Shown in pieces: positions 24,814 through 34,072 of a stretch of 64,000 bases of DNA (positions within the stretch are counted from its first letter, which is position 1; each line of letters begins with the position of its first letter). The position numbers and the translations under genes are program-made. Below the pieces are notes generated by a model, which was not told the origin of the DNA, made no database searches, and saw only the letters and a program-made list of their open reading frames with translations. Source of the stretch: Bacteroidota bacterium (GTDB lineage: Bacteria; Bacteroidota; Bacteroidia; 2-12-FULL-35-15); the NCBI GenBank assembly GCA_016722565.1, contig JADKIU010000001.1, positions 744,001 to 808,000 on the forward strand. Direction: 5' to 3'.

Positions 24814-26346
24814 TTATTTGCCTAATCCAACCGGACTACCAACACGAGTCATTGCGCAACGGAAACCAATCCATGCTGTTGCTTGACGTTGGTCAAGGAA
24901 ACGTCTTGTTCCCGGTACCATCCAATATGCACGATCTTTCCAAGAACCACCTTTATAAACACGAGCTTTATCGTTGATCATAGAAGTGTTAGCATACTCA
25001 TACATGCCAGCAGATTCAGGTTTTCCTGAAGATGGGTCATATGGTTCACTCCAGCTACCACCAACTAATGTTGCGGCTTGCGATTTAACGTCACCATCTA
25101 AGTAGTTGATGTTATCAGCATATGTATAGTTTCTTCTTTCATCCAAGTTATCATCAGGAAATGCAGGACTTACATCTCTCCAACGAACCATTCCCGGAAC
25201 AGAAATGATATTACTATCAGCGTCATATTTGATTGTATCGTTAATTAAGATACCGTCAACATCTCTTTCTTGTGTTTTGAAAACGTTACCACGGAAAGGA
25301 CGGAAATCAGCTTTGTCTTCAGGAGAAAGAGCACGATATACATCCATTACCCACTCAGAAACGTTACCAGCCATGTTATACAAACCGTAATCGTTTGGCC
25401 AATAAGAGAAAACTGGTGTAGTGATATCTCCAGCATCGTTCAAACGACCAGCATTACCCATCATATCACCATTACTTCTTTGGTAGTTTGCTAACATTTG
25501 ACCTAAGTATTTAGAGTCAGGGTTACGAGTACCGTGACCATTCCAAGGATATAATCTTCTATCGGTAATACGTTCACCGATTGTGTTACCAATTAAGCCA
25601 TAAGCAGCATATTCCCACTCAGCTTCTGTCGGTAGTCGGTAACGTGGTAAAAAGATACCATCTTCCATTCTAACCAAACGCTCACCTCCGTTAGGATCCA
25701 TACTAGGGATTGGGTTTTTGATTGGACCAGTCCATTTACCTGCAAGGTATTGGTCAGTATTAAAATAGTCATTTTCAGTAGGTGTAGGAGCATAGTCCAA
25801 AATACCTTCACGAACAAGGATGAACTCGTTTACACGATCCGTTCTCCAAGCACAGAAATCGGAAGCTTGTAACCAGTTTACACCAACCACCGGATAATCT
25901 CTATAAGATGGGTGACGTAAATAATATTCAACATACGGTTCGTTGTATGCTAAACGGTCGCGCCAGCATAATGTATCCGGCATTGCTTTTTTAAGGATAT
26001 CAGGGAAATTGGCAGCAAATACTCTGCCTGTCCAATGCAAATATTCAAGGTAATCAAGGTTACGCACCTCTGTTTGATCGATATAGAATGAAGAAACCGT
26101 TACTCTTCGTGGAATAGCATTCCAGTCGTAAGTAACATCCTGTTCAGCTCTACCCATGGTGAACGTACCACCTTCAACCAAGATTAATCCTGGTCCGGTT
26201 TCTTGTTCTTCATAAGGTCCAACTTCAAATCCTCCGTTTCTAGGTTCATTGTATTCCCATGCTGTAACAGGAGATCTCTCTTTGCTACAAGATGCAAGGG
26301 CAACAACAGCTGCTAGTGCGATAAATTTGCTTGATACTTTTTTCAT
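24814..26346 (-). CDS. gldJ: gliding motility lipoprotein GldJ
   Basis: A 510-residue outer-membrane-associated lipoprotein of the T9SS/gliding machinery. It has a lipoprotein signal with lipobox A-L-A-S-C (C20). The body is an FGE-sulfatase (SUMF1-like) domain: ILVEGGTFTMGR, FYIDQTEVRN, the YPVVGVNWLQASDFCAWRT segment, RLPTEAEWEYAAYG, NMAGNVSEWVMD and C-terminal RVYKGGSWKDR...IGFRCAM. The blocks DTLCWRD and YYLRHPSYRDYPVVG favour GldJ over its paralogue GldK. It is transcribed downstream of the PorP/SprF-like gene. Confidence 0.93.
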   Translation of the reverse strand: MKKVSSKFIALAAVVALASCSKERSPVTAWEYNEPRNGGFEVGPYEEQETGPGLILVEGGTFTMGRAEQDVTYDWNAIPRRVTVSSFYIDQTEVRNLDYLEYLHWTGRVFAANFPDILKKAMPDTLCWRDRLAYNEPYVEYYLRHPSYRDYPVVGVNWLQASDFCAWRTDRVNEFILVREGILDYAPTPTENDYFNTDQYLAGKWTGPIKNPIPSMDPNGGERLVRMEDGIFLPRYRLPTEAEWEYAAYGLIGNTIGERITDRRLYPWNGHGTRNPDSKYLGQMLANYQRSNGDMMGNAGRLNDAGDITTPVFSYWPNDYGLYNMAGNVSEWVMDVYRALSPEDKADFRPFRGNVFKTQERDVDGILINDTIKYDADSNIISVPGMVRWRDVSPAFPDDNLDERRNYTYADNINYLDGDVKSQAATLVGGSWSEPYDPSSGKPESAGMYEYANTSMINDKARVYKGGSWKDRAYWMVPGTRRFLDQRQATAWIGFRCAMTRVGSPVGLGK

Positions 26347-26427
26347 TTTGTTTGTTTTAGTTTGTAATAAAAGCGTATTCGTAATAAAACTATGTTTTAG
26401 ATATAAATATTGTATAAATGATTGTTT

Positions 26428-27384
26428 TTAGAATGAAGGACAGCTAACTGTTCTGAATTTTTTCTTTTTAGGCTTACATTCGAATTGTAATGAAAAAGAA
26501 ATTTCATGTGAACCGGCAGTCGCATTTGTCAATTTAGATACCGTTACATCATAACTATATCCAACTTTGAAAAAATGTTGTTGGAAACCGATAAGCGCAA
26601 TAAATGAATCTTGATTACGATACCAAAGTCCGCCTACAATTGAACCTCTTACAACATAAACACCTAAGTTTAATTGTTGGAAATCCTGTTGTTTTTGGTA
26701 CAATACATTTGGAGAAATGTATGTTTCGTTTCCTTTATCACCAACCGGTAGCACTGCTCCAGCATGTCCTGTGATTTTTAAAGGCAGTTTACTTGGTCCG
26801 ATTAAACCTTCATCCGGTTGTGTTAAGTGATGAGCAGCAAATCCAAAGAAATAGCGTTTGCTGTATCCCAATAATCCTACAGATAAATCCACATTTGATT
26901 TTTTTGAAACTCCCGGAACTTCGTTTGTATTGTATACAAATCCTCTGCGTTCGTCAATCATATCACCAAAAGTTAACTTGCTCCAATCAATACTTTTTTG
27001 GAAGTAAGTTCCTTGGAAACCAAATTTCATTGAAAACTCACGATTGATGTTCAATTGGTAAGAATACATCGCAGAAACATTCGTTGTTGTTAATGTTCCT
27101 TGTCCTGCCTTATCATTTGTAACTAATAACCCTAATCCACCTGCAATTTTATCAATGTGCTGATCATACGAAGCAGAATAAGTAACATAAGTTCCCGAAA
27201 TGTTCGGCCATTGGTTACGATAATTTAAATTGATTCGAGGACATCTCGCAGTACCTGCGAAAGCAGGATTCAAATAAAGAGGGTTTGCGTAGAATTGAGT
27301 AAATTCAGGATCTTGAGCGAATAGTTTCTCCGTGGATCCGAATGAAAATACGACTAATAAAATTAAAACGATACGTTTTAACAT
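26428..27384 (-). CDS. PorP/SprF family T9SS outer-membrane protein
   Basis: A 318-residue beta-barrel protein. The Met at 27384 (MLKRIVLILLVVFSFG) starts a clean signal peptide ending FAQ; a Met nine codons further upstream is less likely. The mature N-terminus DPEFTQFYANPLYLNPAFAG is the clear signature of the family, followed by LNYRNQWPN and alternating strands. Family members help deliver or anchor type B T9SS cargo such as SprB. The type B cargo in this window is at 10.3 kb and not adjacent. gldJ lies 81 bases downstream on the same strand. Confidence 0.93.
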   Translation of the reverse strand: MLKRIVLILLVVFSFGSTEKLFAQDPEFTQFYANPLYLNPAFAGTARCPRINLNYRNQWPNISGTYVTYSASYDQHIDKIAGGLGLLVTNDKAGQGTLTTTNVSAMYSYQLNINREFSMKFGFQGTYFQKSIDWSKLTFGDMIDERRGFVYNTNEVPGVSKKSNVDLSVGLLGYSKRYFFGFAAHHLTQPDEGLIGPSKLPLKITGHAGAVLPVGDKGNETYISPNVLYQKQQDFQQLNLGVYVVRGSIVGGLWYRNQDSFIALIGFQQHFFKVGYSYDVTVSKLTNATAGSHEISFSLQFECKPKKKKFRTVSCPSF

Positions 27385-27576
27385 AACATTTCTGTTTTTA
27401 ATGGGACACAATTATACACAAATATTCTCAAAATGTTACATTTGGGAAGCATTATTTTAAAGAATTATGCAATAATTGACTTTAAAAAACGTTTTCCAAA
27501 CAATATAACTTGAGCTTTGTTATACAAATTTACACAAAAAAATGGATACAAACAACAATAAATGCTCATTTTTAAC

Positions 27577-27584
27577 TAAATTTG
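27577..27584 (+). promoter_or_regulatory. candidate -7 element of the porU promoter
   Basis: TAAATTTG matches TAnnTTTG exactly, 19 bases before the porU ATG. No clear TTTG is found 19-20 bases upstream, so only the -7 half is supported. Confidence 0.3.
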
Positions 27585-27603
27585 AAATCTAATCATTCTG
27601 GAT

Positions 27604-30600
27604 ATGCGCGTCTCTCTTGCCTTGTTTTTATTGTTAATTATTGAATTTTCGGCTGTTGGCCAATCTAAATACTCCTCCAAAGAAGTGCCGGCAAAGTATC
27701 GCATCTCATGGCAAACTCCTGGTACGGTTAAACCTTCTGATACTGAGACCCAAAAGTTTTTGACCTTTTCGGAGGCGCATTTTGAGCCGGAGGATGCATT
27801 TTTACCCCGATACATACAAAAAATTGCCCTTTCAAATGCCGATTATTCTTTTAATACAACCATAATCAACGCTGTTTTTGAGCCCTTAACCGAAACCGAA
27901 GTTGCAATTATTAAAAACCCAGGACTGATTACTTCCGAAATAGTTGTAAAATCGGTAGTATCTATTGCTAAAAAACAAAAATACGGTATCGTTTCTTTTA
28001 TTCCGATTCGAAAAAATGCGACCTCTGGAAAGTATGAAAAGTTGGTCGCTTTTGATTTGGATGTTGTTCCTTCTTCAGCGAATGCTAAATCTCAGAATCG
28101 TGCTGTGCATACGTATGCCTCTAATTCGGTGTTGCAAAGTGGTAATTGGTATAAAATCGGATTAATAAAGGATGGAATCTATAAGTTATCCTATTCCTTT
28201 TTTCAAGATTTAGGAATTGATTTGACAACGCTCAATCCACAAGACATTCGAATTTATGGAAATGGTGGTGGAATGCTTTCTGAATTAAATTCTGTTGCCC
28301 GCAAAGATGATTTGGTTGAAAATGCCATTTTTGTTCAAGGGGAAGGTGATGGTGTTTTTGATCCTTCCGACTATGTGTTGTTTTATGGGAAAGGACCTAA
28401 TACTTGGAATTATAATGCAGCTGGCTGCCCTAAATTTTCTCATACCCTCAATTTATATTCAGATTCTGCCTATTATTTTGTAACCGTTGATTTGGGCGCT
28501 GGAAAGAGAATTCAAGCACAAGCTTCCTCTGGAGCAACACCAACAAACCTAGTAACATCTTTTGATGATTATGATTTTCATGAAAGTGATAATATTAATT
28601 TTATTAAATCCGGCAGAAATTGGTACGGTGAATTTTTTGACAACATTGCCACCTATAATTTTTCATTCAATTTCCCAAATATAGATATGGGATCTCCAAC
28701 CACGGTGTCAACGCGCATAGCGTCACGTTCTTTAACAACTACTGCTAGTTATTCTGTTGTTAGTCAAACCGGAAGTGTTAACATTCCGATAGGCTCTACT
28801 CCCGGAGACTCCTACAGCGATTATGCAATTGTTGGTTCTGGATGTTTTTCTTTCAACCCCAACAATGCTTCTGTTCTCGTTTCTGTAACGAAACTAACTT
28901 CGAGTGCTGTTGCCTGGTTGGATTGTATTGATGTGAATGCTCGCAGACAATTAACAATGTCCGGTGATCAGATGGCCTTTAGAGATGGACAATCGGTAGG
29001 ATCAGGTAATATTTCCCAATATACTATTACCAGCTCTTTGCCAGTTCAAATTTGGGATGTAACGGAACCGACTAATGCTTTTCTGCAAAATACAAGTTCT
29101 GTTGGTTCAACCTATCAATTTGTTCTTCCTTCGGATTCTTTAAAGCAATTTGTTGCTCACAATGGATTAAGTTATTTGACACCTAAAATTTCTGGAACGG
29201 TTGCAAACCAAGACCTACATGCTTTGTCAAACAAAGATTATATTATTATTGCACACCCAGATTTTTATTCAGATGCAACTCAATTGGCTGCATTTCACGA
29301 AACGTTTGATACACTTTCTACTGTAGTTGTTACACCTCAGCAGATCTATAATGAATTTTCCTCCGGTGCTCAAGATATTTGCGCTCTCCGAGATTTTGTA
29401 AAAATGTTTTACGACAGAGCGACTGTTGCGAATGAGTTGCCGCAATATTTGTTGATGTATGGTGATGGTTCTTACGATAATAAAAAGCGATTCAGTAACA
29501 ACACCAATTTTATTCCTACATATCAATCCAATAACTCAACGATTTTAACTCAATCGTATGTGTCGGATGATTTTTATGGATTGCTGGATGATGCTGAAGG
29601 ATTATGGTCCTCTACAGATGCTGTAGACATTGGGATTGGTCGGTTCCCTGTAAAGAATATTGCTGAGTCGAATGTTGTTTTAAAGAAAGTAATTGATTAC
29701 AATAAAACCGGATTTTCTCCTTCAGTTGTAAACAATGGATGTGCTAATTTATCGAACGATTCTCCTTTTGGCGATTGGAGAAACATTGTGTGTTTTGTTG
29801 GGGATGATGAAGATGGGGGGTTGCACCAAATTGATGCGAATCGATTGGCAATAATGGTAGATACTGCAGCGAATGATTACAATGTCGATAAAATATTTTT
29901 AGATGCTTATCCTCAGGAATCAACACCGGGTGGATCACGTTATCCAACTGTTGCAGAAGCTATAAACAAGCGTATTGAAAAAGGATGTTTAATCTGGAAC
30001 TATACCGGACATGGAGGAGAAGTAGGTTTGTCACATGAGCGTGTTGTTGAAGTTGCTCAAATCAATGGCTGGAATAATTACAACAAACTTCCTTTATTTG
30101 TTACAGCCACATGTGAGTTTAGTCGCTTTGATGATCCGGACAGAACATCTGCCGGTGAGTATGTTTTGTTAAATTCGGAAGGCGGAGGAATTGCTTTGTT
30201 TACAACAGTAAGATTGGTATTTGCGTCCGGTAATTTTATAGTAAATCGTGATTTGTATGAGCAAGCGTTTACTCCCATGGCAAGCGGAAAAATGCCACGT
30301 TTAGGTGATTTGTATTATCATGTAAAAACGGAGCCGGGTGGAAATTCTGTGAACAGCAGAAACTTTACGCTATTGGGCGATCCGGCATTGACCTTGGCCT
30401 ATCCGAAATATGATGTTTCTACGGATACCGTAAATTCAATCCCTGTTTCTGTTAGTAGCTCGGCTACCTTGAAAGCACTTTCTTTGGTAACGATTAGCGG
30501 TTTTGTGCGGTCGAGTAGCGGATCTGTTTTAAATTCCTACAATGGTGTTATCTATCCAACGGTGTATGACAAATCTCAAAACATTACAACTTTGTCGAAT

Positions 30601-31491
30601 GATGCGGGTAGTCCGCCTTACACATTTGGTGTTCAAAAAAATATTCTTTACAAAGGAAAGGCGAGCGTTACAAATGGAGCATTTAAATTTTCTTTTGTTG
30701 TTCCGAAAGACATTGCCTATGCCTATGGAATTGGTAGAGTCAGTTATTATGCAGAAAATGGGACAGAAGATGCAAACGGCTTTTATGAAAAGGTAATTAT
30801 CGGTGGGTCAAATGATTCCGCCTTAACCGATAATGCAGGTCCGAATGTGGATTTGTTTATGAACGATGCAAAATTTGTATTTGGTGGCTTAACCGATGAA
30901 ACACCTGATTTGTTTGCCATTTTAAAAGATGAGAATGGTGTGAATACAGTAGGAAATGGTATTGGTCATGATATTACTGCAGTTTTAGATGCTAATACGG
31001 AGAACACTGTTGTTTTGAATGATTATTACCAAGCAGATTTAAACAGTTATAAAAGTGGAACCATTCGTTACCCTTTTTCTGAATTAAGTGAAGGGAAGCA
31101 TACATTGAGCTTGAAAGTATGGGATGTATATAATAATTCGAGTCAATCGTATACTGAATTTATTGTTGCACGCTCAGCAGAATTGGCATTAAGCCATGTG
31201 CTAAATTATCCGAATCCTTTTACTACAAAAACACAATTTTATTTTGAACAAAATCAATGTTGCCAGGTTTTAGATGTATCGGTTCAGATTTTTACCGTTT
31301 CCGGTAAGTTGGTGAAGAGCATTGATCAGTTTGTTCAAACAGAAGGTTTCCGATCTGATCCAATTGAATGGGATGGACGTGATGATTTTGGAGATCGAAT
31401 CGGTAAAGGTGTTTATATTTATAGAATAAAAGTAAAAACAAGTGAGGGGGCAGTAGCCGAAAAATTCGAAAAGCTTGTTATTTTAAATTAA
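27604..31491 (+). CDS. porU: T9SS C-terminal signal peptidase PorU
   Basis: Surface cysteine peptidase of the gingipain (C25) family that removes C-terminal sorting domains from T9SS cargo and, with PorV, attaches them to the surface. The 1295 residues start with a signal peptide (about 1-20). The peptidase domain lies in about 520-925, with catalytic H803 in NYTGHGGE and C837 in TATCEFSRFDD. PorU carries its own uncleaved sorting-type C-terminus: LNYPNPFTTKTQFYF and the final K-G-V-Y-I-Y...KLVILN. porV begins 32 bases downstream, the normal porU-porV order. Confidence 0.95.
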   Translation: MRVSLALFLLLIIEFSAVGQSKYSSKEVPAKYRISWQTPGTVKPSDTETQKFLTFSEAHFEPEDAFLPRYIQKIALSNADYSFNTTIINAVFEPLTETEVAIIKNPGLITSEIVVKSVVSIAKKQKYGIVSFIPIRKNATSGKYEKLVAFDLDVVPSSANAKSQNRAVHTYASNSVLQSGNWYKIGLIKDGIYKLSYSFFQDLGIDLTTLNPQDIRIYGNGGGMLSELNSVARKDDLVENAIFVQGEGDGVFDPSDYVLFYGKGPNTWNYNAAGCPKFSHTLNLYSDSAYYFVTVDLGAGKRIQAQASSGATPTNLVTSFDDYDFHESDNINFIKSGRNWYGEFFDNIATYNFSFNFPNIDMGSPTTVSTRIASRSLTTTASYSVVSQTGSVNIPIGSTPGDSYSDYAIVGSGCFSFNPNNASVLVSVTKLTSSAVAWLDCIDVNARRQLTMSGDQMAFRDGQSVGSGNISQYTITSSLPVQIWDVTEPTNAFLQNTSSVGSTYQFVLPSDSLKQFVAHNGLSYLTPKISGTVANQDLHALSNKDYIIIAHPDFYSDATQLAAFHETFDTLSTVVVTPQQIYNEFSSGAQDICALRDFVKMFYDRATVANELPQYLLMYGDGSYDNKKRFSNNTNFIPTYQSNNSTILTQSYVSDDFYGLLDDAEGLWSSTDAVDIGIGRFPVKNIAESNVVLKKVIDYNKTGFSPSVVNNGCANLSNDSPFGDWRNIVCFVGDDEDGGLHQIDANRLAIMVDTAANDYNVDKIFLDAYPQESTPGGSRYPTVAEAINKRIEKGCLIWNYTGHGGEVGLSHERVVEVAQINGWNNYNKLPLFVTATCEFSRFDDPDRTSAGEYVLLNSEGGGIALFTTVRLVFASGNFIVNRDLYEQAFTPMASGKMPRLGDLYYHVKTEPGGNSVNSRNFTLLGDPALTLAYPKYDVSTDTVNSIPVSVSSSATLKALSLVTISGFVRSSSGSVLNSYNGVIYPTVYDKSQNITTLSNDAGSPPYTFGVQKNILYKGKASVTNGAFKFSFVVPKDIAYAYGIGRVSYYAENGTEDANGFYEKVIIGGSNDSALTDNAGPNVDLFMNDAKFVFGGLTDETPDLFAILKDENGVNTVGNGIGHDITAVLDANTENTVVLNDYYQADLNSYKSGTIRYPFSELSEGKHTLSLKVWDVYNNSSQSYTEFIVARSAELALSHVLNYPNPFTTKTQFYFEQNQCCQVLDVSVQIFTVSGKLVKSIDQFVQTEGFRSDPIEWDGRDDFGDRIGKGVYIYRIKVKTSEGAVAEKFEKLVILN

Positions 31492-31523
31492 TTTGTACAT
31501 TAGCAATCCTAAATAAAAATTGA

Positions 31524-32801
31524 ATGATAGATATTAGAGCATACAGCAAACACCTATTTTTATTTGCTACCGCTATTATAGTTGGAACGAATGCAGAAGG
31601 ACAAACCACGAATTCGCAGAGAGCTGAAGAACTTCAGTTAAATACCATTACAACTGCAGTTCCGTTTTTGTTAATTACTCCAGACTCCAGAGCTGGTGGA
31701 ATGGGCGATGCCGGTGTTGCATCTTTAAACGATGTAAATGCGGTTCATTGGAATGCTTCGAAGTTAGGGTTCACTAAGAAAAAAATGGGGTTTGGTGTCT
31801 CCTACACGCCTTGGTTAAGAGCCTTAGTGCCTGATATTAATTTAGCATATATCACTGGTTTTTATCAGATGAAGAAAAAAGGAACCATTGCGGGTTCTTT
31901 GCGTTATTTTTCATTAGGTGACATTACGTTTACAGATGCAAATGGTCAAGTTATTGGTCAATTTCGTCCGAACGAATTTGCATTAGATGTTGCATATGGA
32001 GTAAAGTTAGCAGATAATTTTTCGGTGGGTGGCGCTGTACGTTACATCAATTCAAATTTAACTGGTAATGCATTGGTAGAAAGTTCTCAAACGCATGCCG
32101 GACGAACAGTAGCTGTTGATATTTCTGCTTTGTACAAAAAGGAAAAAGTAAAATTGGCGGATAAAAAAGCAATTGTTGGTATTGGATTAAACATTTCAAA
32201 TATTGGTGGAAAGATGTCTTATTCTGACAGAGGTCAAGCCAATAGCACAGATTTTATTCCTATTAATTTACGTTTAGGCGGTTCGTTAAATGTTGAGTTG
32301 GATGATTATAATTCAATTTCAGTATTGGCAGATATTAATAAATTAATGGTGCCAACTCCGCCAATTTATAAATATGAAGTTGATCCTATTACTGGTCAAA
32401 CAACCGGAGAGATTGCAACTGATGCCGATGGAAATCCGATTATTGAATCAGGAAAAGACCCGAATCGCGGTGTTGCTGAAGGTATGTTTGGCTCATTTTC
32501 CGATGCACCGGGCGGTGGAAAAGAAGAATTGCGTGAGTTAAATTATTCAGCAGGTTTAGAATATTGGTACAATCATTTGTTTGCTGTTCGTGCAGGATAT
32601 TTTTATGAGCATCCAACAAAAGGGAATCGTCAATTTTTTACGATTGGTGCTGGTGTAAAATACAATGTATTCGGTTTGGATTTTGCATATTTGATTCCGA
32701 CTCAACAACGCAATCCTTTAGAAAACACATTACGCTTTACACTTACATTTGACTTTGATGCTTTCAAAGACCAAAACAAAGAAGAGGCGAAAACAGAATA
32801 A
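31524..32801 (+). CDS. porV: T9SS outer-membrane shuttle protein PorV (LptO)
   Basis: A 425-residue FadL-like 14-strand barrel that carries cargo from the SprA translocon to PorU. After a signal peptide (about 1-25) the conserved start is present: ITTAVPFLLITPDSRAGGMG with DAGVASLNDVNAVHWNASKL. The barrel strands and central region GGSLNVELDDYNSISVLAD are seen. The end shows YLIPTQQRNPLENTLRFTLTF followed by a short charged tail. It follows porU closely and is ended by an intrinsic terminator. Confidence 0.95.
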   Translation: MIDIRAYSKHLFLFATAIIVGTNAEGQTTNSQRAEELQLNTITTAVPFLLITPDSRAGGMGDAGVASLNDVNAVHWNASKLGFTKKKMGFGVSYTPWLRALVPDINLAYITGFYQMKKKGTIAGSLRYFSLGDITFTDANGQVIGQFRPNEFALDVAYGVKLADNFSVGGAVRYINSNLTGNALVESSQTHAGRTVAVDISALYKKEKVKLADKKAIVGIGLNISNIGGKMSYSDRGQANSTDFIPINLRLGGSLNVELDDYNSISVLADINKLMVPTPPIYKYEVDPITGQTTGEIATDADGNPIIESGKDPNRGVAEGMFGSFSDAPGGGKEELRELNYSAGLEYWYNHLFAVRAGYFYEHPTKGNRQFFTIGAGVKYNVFGLDFAYLIPTQQRNPLENTLRFTLTFDFDAFKDQNKEEAKTE

Positions 32802-32824
32802 TGTAATCAACATAAACTTAAACT

Positions 32825-32861
32825 CACCCATATTCAACCATTTGAATGTGGGTGTTTTTTT
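32825..32861 (+). terminator. intrinsic terminator after porV
   Basis: Stem CACCCATATTCAA/TTGAATGTGGGTG (32825-32837 with 32842-32854, one T-G wobble) followed by a run of seven T. It ends about 12 bases before the ispF start. Confidence 0.88.
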
Positions 32862-32873
32862 AAATGAAAAAAT

Positions 32874-33349
32874 ATGAAAGTACGTGTAGGATTCGGATTT
32901 GATGTTCACCAATTAAAAGAAGGGAAAGAGTTGTGGCTAGGTGGTATAAAATTATCGCATACGAAAGGTGCTGTTGGCCATTCGGATGCGGATGTACTTA
33001 TTCATGCAATTTGCGATGCCTTGTTAGGGGCGGCAGGAATGCGTGATATTGGGTTTCATTTTCCAGATACGGCTGCAGAATTTAAAGGAATTGACAGTAA
33101 AATTCTGCTGGATCGTGTGAATCAGTTGCTTAAAAAGAAGGATATTCGATTGGAAATATTGATTGTACATTGGTGATGGAGCAACCGAAAATTAATCCGC
33201 ATATAGACGAAATGAAAAAAACTTTGTCTGCCATCCTAGAAGTGGAGGTGAATGATATTGGTATTAAAGCCACCACCAATGAAAAAATGGGATATGTTGG
33301 AAGGGAAGAAGGTGTTTGTGCCTATGCTGTTGCCTTAATCCAGAAATAA
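32874..33349 (+). CDS. ispF: 2-C-methyl-D-erythritol 2,4-cyclodiphosphate synthase, interrupted by a one-base frameshift
   Basis: Fifth enzyme of the non-mevalonate isoprenoid pathway. The first frame (32874-33176) gives VRVGFGFDVHQL (metal ligands Asp and His), then GHSDADVLIHAICDALLGAAG and IGFHFPDTA, but goes wrong after NQLLKK. The other frame from 33137 reads EGYSIGNIDCTLVMEQPKI, continuing N-P-H-I-D-E-M and ending GVCAYAVALIQK, which is the proper C-terminus. The break is at the A run 33132-33136; one extra A would give a continuous 158-residue protein. The gene is normally essential, so an error in the sequence is more likely than true loss. Confidence 0.9.
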
Positions 33350-33360
33350 ACTTCGTTCGA

Positions 33361-34044
33361 TTACAACGTAAGTGAATACTCTAGCCCAATAATGTATAAG
33401 TTCTGCGGTGCCGATACATTCCACTCTCGCTGAATTAAATAGTAGACTCCAAAGGTATTTCTGTCACTCTTCTTATAATCTATTCCGGCAATATATCTTC
33501 CTCGATGCCATAGTTTATTGCTGTCAACGGCTCTAGGATTATTAATTTGATAACGAAACTCTGTTGCAACATAAGGAGTAACGGGTTTGTCTAAATCGTA
33601 TTTGATTGTTAGTTTACTGCGTGTATACCATTCCGGAATAGCGCCTAATTCACTGGAGTATACATTTCTGTATTCGGTTTGCAATCTTTGGCGAAAGGCA
33701 AAAGAAAGCTGGTTTAATTTTTTCTTCAAAACAACATCCACTGTAAACCGGTGGCGCAGACTAATTGTATTATCGTTAGTGAATTTTTCGATGTTTCGAT
33801 ACGACAACGAAACCTTCATGAAATCTAAAGGTTTATAGGAGAATCCTAGGTCGGTATAAAAAAGATTGTTTCTGCTAAAATTTTCTCGAACTCGGTATTC
33901 TTCAGTAAGAAATAGTGAAAGTTTTTGGTTGATGTTTTTCTCAAGATTAAACGTGCACCACAACCCAGCATCATTACTTGCTTGTGAGAAGCCTTGTGAA
34001 ACGAATCCTAAGGAAAGTGCTGCTAAGAATATAATTTTTTTCAT
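33361..34044 (-). CDS. DUF2490 outer-membrane protein
   Basis: A 227-residue protein with a signal peptide (about 1-21, ending FSQ) and a run of amphipathic beta strands ending in YIIGLEYSLTL, as in outer-membrane barrels. Typical DUF2490 phrases are the early DAGLWCTFNLEKNINQKLSL, the YRNIEKF strand, LRHRFTVDVVLKKKL and RSKLTIKYDLDKPVTPYV. Function is unknown. It is the last gene of the minus-strand block, 28 bases after the DUF4956 gene, so an outer-membrane step (export or binding) for the block's product can be guessed. Confidence 0.85.
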   Translation of the reverse strand: MKKIIFLAALSLGFVSQGFSQASNDAGLWCTFNLEKNINQKLSLFLTEEYRVRENFSRNNLFYTDLGFSYKPLDFMKVSLSYRNIEKFTNDNTISLRHRFTVDVVLKKKLNQLSFAFRQRLQTEYRNVYSSELGAIPEWYTRSKLTIKYDLDKPVTPYVATEFRYQINNPRAVDSNKLWHRGRYIAGIDYKKSDRNTFGVYYLIQREWNVSAPQNLYIIGLEYSLTL

Positions 34045-34072
34045 TGTAAAAATTTAATCGTCTAACTATTTT

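Noticed and set aside
24814..26346. GldK instead of GldJ
   Set aside because: Both have FGE-sulfatase domains, but the DTLCWR and YYLRHPSYRDYPVVG blocks agree with GldJ, and the porU/porV neighbours support it.
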